Shown: positions 6,879 through 10,092 of the stretch, in pieces
Numbering within the stretch: the stretch's first letter is position 1
Layout of the letters: every line of letters starts with the position of its first letter
NCBI GenBank assembly: GCA_023131555.1
Contig: JAGLZJ010000022.1
Location: forward strand, 1 to 10,092
Direction of reading: 5' to 3'
DNA length: 10,092 bases
From: Candidatus Bathyarchaeota archaeon
GTDB taxonomy: Archaea; Thermoproteota; Bathyarchaeia; Bathyarchaeales; SOJC01
The notes under the pieces: generated by a model
Seen by the model: only the letters and a program-made list of their open reading frames with translations
The model's database searches: none
What the model was told of the DNA's origin: nothing
Position numbers and translations under genes: made by a program

Positions 6879-7628
6879 TCATCCGACTTCTCGGTTGGAG
6901 ATGTCTCTCGTCATTGCAGCTGTACCAGCGACATACCGTTTAGCTGTTCCAAATCTATCCCAATCAAACCAATTCATAAGCTGCCAAGCATCGATTCCTT
7001 CCTCAGCTAGCTGAGTTGCCAGGCTATGTCTAAACCAATGTGGATACACGTTGGGATTCAGAGCTTTGATGATCTTGTAAGCTCTCTGCCGACTCATCAA
7101 GCCTTTTGCAGTCATGTTGTATTCATATGTCTTGAGAATCTCACCCTTGTCGTTTTTACGTTTCACTTTCAAAACATGAGATCTGCTTCGTCCTGGAAAA
7201 AGGTTGGCTTCTGGATCTTTAAAAGTTGAGATGTAGTCTACTATGTGTCTGGTGTATTTCCGCTGTTTCTTTATGTTTATTCTCTTAACTCTTGTTCGAG
7301 GTTTTAGCTGTTCTTTGCGTCTGGCTTTCTTTAGAACAGTAAACCTGACATAGAGGTAGCCTTTCTTCGTCCAAAAATCCTCTCGTTTCAATTGGAGCAC
7401 TCCACTTATTCGACGTCCGAAAACGTATAGGAGACACACCAAGCACTTGACCATGTCATAGTTTACAAAAAGCTTTTCAGAGCATTCTTTGCCATCCTTA
7501 CGCTTTGACCTGTAAATAAGGGGAAAACTGCTTTTTTGGGCATCCTCTAGAATTTTCAGCATTTGATCAACGTCTGAGTCTCGTATTATCCGATCCTCTT
7601 GTCTCCATCGGGCCACAACTGTTGGCAC
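6879..7628 (-). CDS. Tyrosine recombinase / integrase, catalytic-domain-only
   Basis: A DNA strand-exchange enzyme of the tyrosine recombinase family. Within 249 residues the catalytic set is seen: R73 in FGRRISGVLQLKREDF, a basic beta region with candidate lysines (about 99-121), H197-W-F-R200-H in the YPHWFRHSLATQLAEEGID box, W223 where most relatives have the GH histidine (exactly 9 residues before the tyrosine), and nucleophile Y232 in AKRYV. The usual N-terminal SAM-like DNA-binding domain (about 90-100 residues) is absent or reduced; the protein begins almost at the catalytic domain. The GTG start is fixed by a near-perfect Shine-Dalgarno. It is convergent with the nuclease gene and has a dif/att-like inverted repeat in its promoter region. 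It probably belongs to a mobile or accessory element; a XerA-type housekeeping role is less likely given the missing domain. Confidence 0.88.
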   Translation of the reverse strand: MPTVVARWRQEDRIIRDSDVDQMLKILEDAQKSSFPLIYRSKRKDGKECSEKLFVNYDMVKCLVCLLYVFGRRISGVLQLKREDFWTKKGYLYVRFTVLKKARRKEQLKPRTRVKRINIKKQRKYTRHIVDYISTFKDPEANLFPGRSRSHVLKVKRKNDKGEILKTYEYNMTAKGLMSRQRAYKIIKALNPNVYPHWFRHSLATQLAEEGIDAWQLMNWFDWDRFGTAKRYVAGTAAMTRDISNREVG

Positions 7629-7634
7629 ATTTCG

Positions 7635-7641
7635 TCCTCCT
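7635..7641 (-). promoter_or_regulatory. Shine-Dalgarno site for the GTG start of the recombinase
   Basis: On the minus strand AGGAGGA lies 6 bases before the GTG at 7626-7628. It is the strongest ribosome-binding site in the window. It fixes this start and excludes a longer N-terminal domain in the same frame unless translation begins elsewhere. Confidence 0.8.
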
Positions 7642-7654
7642 GCTCAACCTTAGT

Positions 7655-7683
7655 AAGTAACAAAAGTAATAGTTTTGTTATTT
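7655..7683. repeat. 29-bp imperfect inverted repeat, candidate recombination core site or operator
   Basis: The left arm AAGTAACAAAA (7655-7665) and right arm TTTTGTTATTT (7673-7683) are complementary at 10 of 11 positions, with the inner 8 bp perfect, separated by the 7-base spacer GTAATAG. This geometry resembles tyrosine recombinase core sites such as dif (11+6+11). It lies 27-55 bases upstream of the recombinase GTG and overlaps its probable TATA box, so an autoregulatory operator is an equally simple reading. Confidence 0.55.
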
Positions 7684-7687
7684 TAAT
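7680..7687 (-). promoter_or_regulatory. Candidate TATA box for the recombinase gene
   Basis: The minus strand reads ATTAAAAT, 52-59 bases before the GTG start. Initiation about 25 bases downstream would leave a leader of roughly 30 bases that includes the AGGAGGA ribosome site. The box overlaps the right arm of the inverted repeat. Confidence 0.4.
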
Positions 7688-7915
7688 GTATCGCAAGTAA
7701 GGTTTGTCCTTTGAAAAATCGTTCAGTGGTGTTCGGTGAATACGATAATACCATGCCAACCAACATCACCAGTAATTCCACAATTTACATTTGAAATTGC
7801 GAAATCTGCACAGTTTTACCTAGCATTATTGCTCGAAACTCGAGTTCTCTAAAGAAATAGCGAGAATTAGACGCTTGTCAAAACATAATTCAGGCGTTAA
7901 TATCACCAACGGTTG

Positions 7916-7931
7916 AATGCGCGTGCGCATT
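7916..7931. repeat. 16-bp perfect inverted repeat (7-bp arms, 2-base centre)
   Basis: AATGCGC, then GT, then GCGCATT. It lies about 85-100 bases past the peptidase stop codon on that gene's strand. No T-run follows it on the minus strand, so a terminator is doubtful; a protein binding site is possible. Confidence 0.5.
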
Positions 7932-8016
7932 AATTCAGTGATCCGATTGCTTTCTGCAGAAGCGAATACGCACACACCTCGAATCTTGCTGACGACATCT
8001 GATGAATGTGTAACCT

Positions 8017-9774
8017 CTAGAATTTCTGCATAGGAATCCAATCTTCCCCATAGTTGTCAACTGCTAAGACCACATCAAAAATGTCGATCTCTCCATCTCC
8101 GTTTATATCAACATCTGAATTATATCGCGCGTCTGAAGCGGAAACTCCATAGCCAACAGCAATCAGCACGATGTCAAAGATATCCACATCTCTATCTCTG
8201 TCCACATCTCCCGGAATCGTAACAAAGATCCAGCCATCAACATGAGCATTATCAAAGATATCAGTCTCCTCTGGGACAGGAGATGCTTCAGCGCTTACGG
8301 AGTAGTTGCCCTTGACCCAACCCGAAGTGTTACAGAACACTGGAATCGTAACTGTAGCCCTACGGGGTACACTGACAATTTCTTCGCAAACTAACGAAGA
8401 ATTCACATAGACCTTGAGGTTTGTGATTTCGTCAAAACCGCCTTCGTTTTTCACAGTTATGTTCAATGTGAAACCGTGTCCCTCGCCGACGACTCGCTTT
8501 TCCAGGAATATTGCTTTAACTGCTAAGTCATGCATGAAGTCGTTCACAGCTCTTTCAGCGATATAGAAGAAAGTGGGAAGCCATCTGAGTATAACGTCTT
8601 CAATGGCCTGAGGAAACGGATTGAACCAGTATTTCAATCCTCCTTCCCAAACCGTGTCTGGTTCAGGACCAGGTTCAGCGACGCCAGACCAAGTGTCGTT
8701 CGCGAACACTTCACAAGTCAGGGCTTTGACTCCAGCGATTCCATACATCCAGTCATCCCATACTCCATGAGTGGAGTAAAGGAAACTTCCCTGTCTATAC
8801 TGTGTGCCTTGAGTTATGCTTGAAAGATTCTCTGAGATCTCCATGAACTCTGCTTCGTCAGGTGGTGGATTAGTGGTGTGCCCCCAAGGGTACAGAATCA
8901 TCTCGATACCAGAATGGAAACTTAATGCATAGTGGAAATCTTGCTGTAAGACAAAATCTCTTAATGCCTGAGTCTCTGGTTCAGAGAAGGCGAATGGACC
9001 CCTGTATACCTCAGATTCAGGGTCTGATACCCCACCTTCCCACGCATAATCGTAATTTCTGTTCAAGTCTACGCCGCCAATCCAGTCTTCTCCATATTTG
9101 GAGTCCTCATCGTTGTCAAAGCCCTCCCACCGAACAAACCTTCCTCCGGGTACGCTGTAGTCGATAAGTTGATCTGTGAAACCGTTCTCGTTTTCGTCTT
9201 CAGGAGGATCTTCATCGATTAAGCCATCGGAATCTTCGTTTGTGGGTCGAGCATTCTTCCTCTGCCAGTCGTTGGCTTGGAACAGGTCAAATCCATCAAC
9301 ATTGAGGGCAACCACAACGTAAATCCTGCAATTGTTCAAGAGATACGTTATTGTCTCATTCAGACCGAAATTTTGCGTGGCATAGACCAGAAAGTAAAGG
9401 GGGAGTTCAGCGGAGATGGCTTCTCGAGCATGATGGTATCCCACAAAGAAGACTTCAGGCTTTGGATCCAGATTGCTTTCATTTGTAAGACGAATGCAAT
9501 AGATGTCGCGTTGCCACCAACTTTTCCCAATGGAAAAGACATCAACAATCGTTGAGTAGCTCTCATTCAAAGAGAAAAGGATTGAAACTATCTCCGAATA
9601 GTTATGATAGTGTCGCCAATCTATGGACGACAGATAGGAAGTAGCAGTTTCTAAAGGTGAGGAAACGCTGACTGCAGGTTCGGAGAGGAATACGCAACTC
9701 AAAATCAGCGTCAAGCATACCGCTTGAAAGGAAAAACGCACACAATCTCGCCAATTAGAATGGGTCTCCGGCAT
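8017..9774 (-). CDS. Secreted M14 zinc carboxypeptidase with CARDB and dockerin-like domains
   Basis: An exported 585-residue peptidase predicted to cleave C-terminal residues from extracellular peptides. A hydrophobic N-terminal segment (about 16-31, after a basic start) acts as a signal sequence. The M14 domain (about 45-410) has the zinc ligands H115 and E118 (YHHAREAISAE) and H287 (SFHSG), substrate-binding N238-R239 (DLNRNYD), a Tyr in the FLYSTHGVWDDW loop (probably Y333) and catalytic E355 (ALTCEVF). An acidic insertion at 180-202 (DSDGLIDEDPPED and following) looks like a calcium loop. A CARDB beta domain spans about 415-520, then two F-hand calcium repeats (523-534 and 556-567) form a dockerin-type module. 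Several N-x-S/T sites fit a glycosylated surface protein. The ATG follows GAAGGAA by 6 bases. No C-terminal membrane anchor is visible, so it is released or held through the dockerin. Confidence 0.93.
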   Translation of the reverse strand: MPETHSNWRDCVRFSFQAVCLTLILSCVFLSEPAVSVSSPLETATSYLSSIDWRHYHNYSEIVSILFSLNESYSTIVDVFSIGKSWWQRDIYCIRLTNESNLDPKPEVFFVGYHHAREAISAELPLYFLVYATQNFGLNETITYLLNNCRIYVVVALNVDGFDLFQANDWQRKNARPTNEDSDGLIDEDPPEDENENGFTDQLIDYSVPGGRFVRWEGFDNDEDSKYGEDWIGGVDLNRNYDYAWEGGVSDPESEVYRGPFAFSEPETQALRDFVLQQDFHYALSFHSGIEMILYPWGHTTNPPPDEAEFMEISENLSSITQGTQYRQGSFLYSTHGVWDDWMYGIAGVKALTCEVFANDTWSGVAEPGPEPDTVWEGGLKYWFNPFPQAIEDVILRWLPTFFYIAERAVNDFMHDLAVKAIFLEKRVVGEGHGFTLNITVKNEGGFDEITNLKVYVNSSLVCEEIVSVPRRATVTIPVFCNTSGWVKGNYSVSAEASPVPEETDIFDNAHVDGWIFVTIPGDVDRDRDVDIFDIVLIAVGYGVSASDARYNSDVDINGDGEIDIFDVVLAVDNYGEDWIPMQKF

Positions 9775-9780
9775 TTATTA

Positions 9781-9787
9781 TTCCTTC
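9781..9787 (-). promoter_or_regulatory. Shine-Dalgarno site for the peptidase ATG
   Basis: The minus strand reads GAAGGAA, 6 bases before the ATG at 9772-9774. It supports this start, which gives the protein a complete signal sequence. Confidence 0.6.
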
Positions 9788-9877
9788 TGAAGCCACCAAA
9801 CAGACAAATGGATGCTAAGTTGGTGATCGAAGAGACTTCGAATCATTACTCAGCGTTATGATTCTTTACTATGGGAG

Positions 9878-9885
9878 TTTTTATG
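9878..9885 (-). promoter_or_regulatory. Candidate TATA box for the peptidase gene
   Basis: The minus strand reads CATAAAAA within an A/T-rich stretch (9877-9897), about 105 bases upstream of the start, implying a leader of roughly 75-80 bases. Other A/T boxes in the same stretch fit about as well. Confidence 0.25.
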
Positions 9886-9992
9886 TAAAAAATATGTATG
9901 CATTCGCGTTTTCTTGATTTGAATCCCATGATATCTCACAGTATCGTATGGATTTCGTCCCACTTCGACCCATGCTCCCTAAGCGCATATGC

Positions 9993-10000
9993 ATTAAAAA
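9993..10000 (+). promoter_or_regulatory. Candidate TATA box for the gene at the right edge
   Basis: ATTAAAAA lies 53 bases before the ATG at 10053, next to the palindrome GCATATGC. Initiation would fall near 10022, giving a short leader. It is supported by spacing only. Confidence 0.3.
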
Positions 10001-10052
10001 CCTCGACAGTGTCCTGAGATCTTGCATCCCCCACTAACGAGAGCCTTAACCC

Positions 10053-10092
10053 ATGAATATCTACATCCTGGGGATTCTGTTGAGCCTATATT
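10053..10092 (+). CDS. Start of a probable membrane protein gene, cut by the window edge
   Basis: An ATG at 10053 opens a frame reading MNIYILGILLSLY to the window end. An in-frame TAA two codons before the ATG makes it the first possible start. The 13 visible residues are strongly hydrophobic, as in the first membrane helix of a transporter or a signal sequence. No clear Shine-Dalgarno is seen. A TATA-like box lies 53 bases upstream. It is divergent from the peptidase gene. Too little is visible to name a family, and it could still be a chance frame. Confidence 0.45.
   Translation, partial: MNIYILGILLSLY

Larger units (their letters stand above)
7646..7704. repeat. Outer 7-bp inverted repeat around the recombinase promoter site, with AGTAA direct repeats
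   Basis: AACCTTA at 7646-7652 is the exact reverse complement of TAAGGTT at 7698-7704. Inside and overlapping these arms are four AGTAA copies in direct orientation at 7652, 7656, 7665 and 7696. The pattern could reflect accessory or arm-type protein binding sites. Confidence 0.5.
7641..8016. other. Gene-poor intergenic region rich in inverted repeats
   Basis: These 376 bases lie upstream of the recombinase and downstream of the peptidase gene. No gene is accepted: an open frame at 7826-8041 (-) would need a TTG start inside the peptidase 3' end and shows no recognisable family features. The region contains the 29-bp recombinase-proximal inverted repeat, an outer 7-bp inverted repeat, a 10-bp palindrome AACTCGAGTT (7837-7846) and a 16-bp inverted repeat (7916-7931). 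Confidence 0.6.

Noticed and set aside
6901..7020. A 39-codon plus-strand frame downstream of the antisense promoter
   Set aside because: It lies wholly within the recombinase gene, GGAG sits directly against its ATG with no usable spacing, and the peptide has no family features.
7826..8041. A 71-codon open frame on the minus strand overlapping the peptidase 3' end
   Set aside because: It needs a TTG start inside the peptidase gene with only a poor ribosome site, shows no recognisable domain, and spans palindromic non-coding sequence.
9277..9566. Open frames opposite and in other frames of the peptidase gene
   Set aside because: They overlap the conserved zinc-binding part of the M14 domain in the true frame, so they are shadows.

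Overview
The window looks archaeal. It holds a NurA-HerA-Mre11 end-resection cluster, a coenzyme F420 ligase (CofE), and a mix of ATG, GTG and TTG starts behind Shine-Dalgarno sequences, with TATA-like A/T boxes at archaeal spacing. Base composition is moderate. A Thermoproteota-type lineage such as Bathyarchaeia would fit, but no rRNA or other phylogenetic marker is present, so that placement is inference.

Left part (1-3455, + strand): the 3' part of nurA (5' end outside the window), then herA and mre11, packed as an operon with gaps of 9 and 22 bases. This is the archaeal double-strand-break resection machinery. Rad50, the usual Mre11 partner, is not downstream. Centre (3567-5615): cofE (+) and a glutamate-1-semialdehyde aminomutase-like class III aminotransferase (-) converge with zero bases between their stop codons. 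A 368-base region with no supported gene follows.

Right-centre (5984-7628): a winged-helix plus PD-(D/E)XK nuclease (+) converges with a small tyrosine recombinase (-). The short gap between them holds a strong TATA-like box on the + strand pointing into the recombinase gene, antisense to it. Directly upstream of the recombinase is a 29-bp dif/att-like imperfect inverted repeat (11-bp arms, 7-bp spacer) lying on its likely promoter, inside a larger inverted repeat and with several AGTAA direct repeats. Nuclease, recombinase and candidate site together look like an accessory or mobile-element patch; the boundaries are not established.

Right end (8017-9774, - strand): a secreted M14 zinc carboxypeptidase with an acidic calcium-loop-like insertion, a CARDB domain and a C-terminal dockerin-like pair of calcium repeats. 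Diverging from it at the far right, a gene with a hydrophobic N-terminus appears to begin at 10053 and leaves the window.

No tRNA, rRNA, CRISPR array or complete insertion sequence was found.
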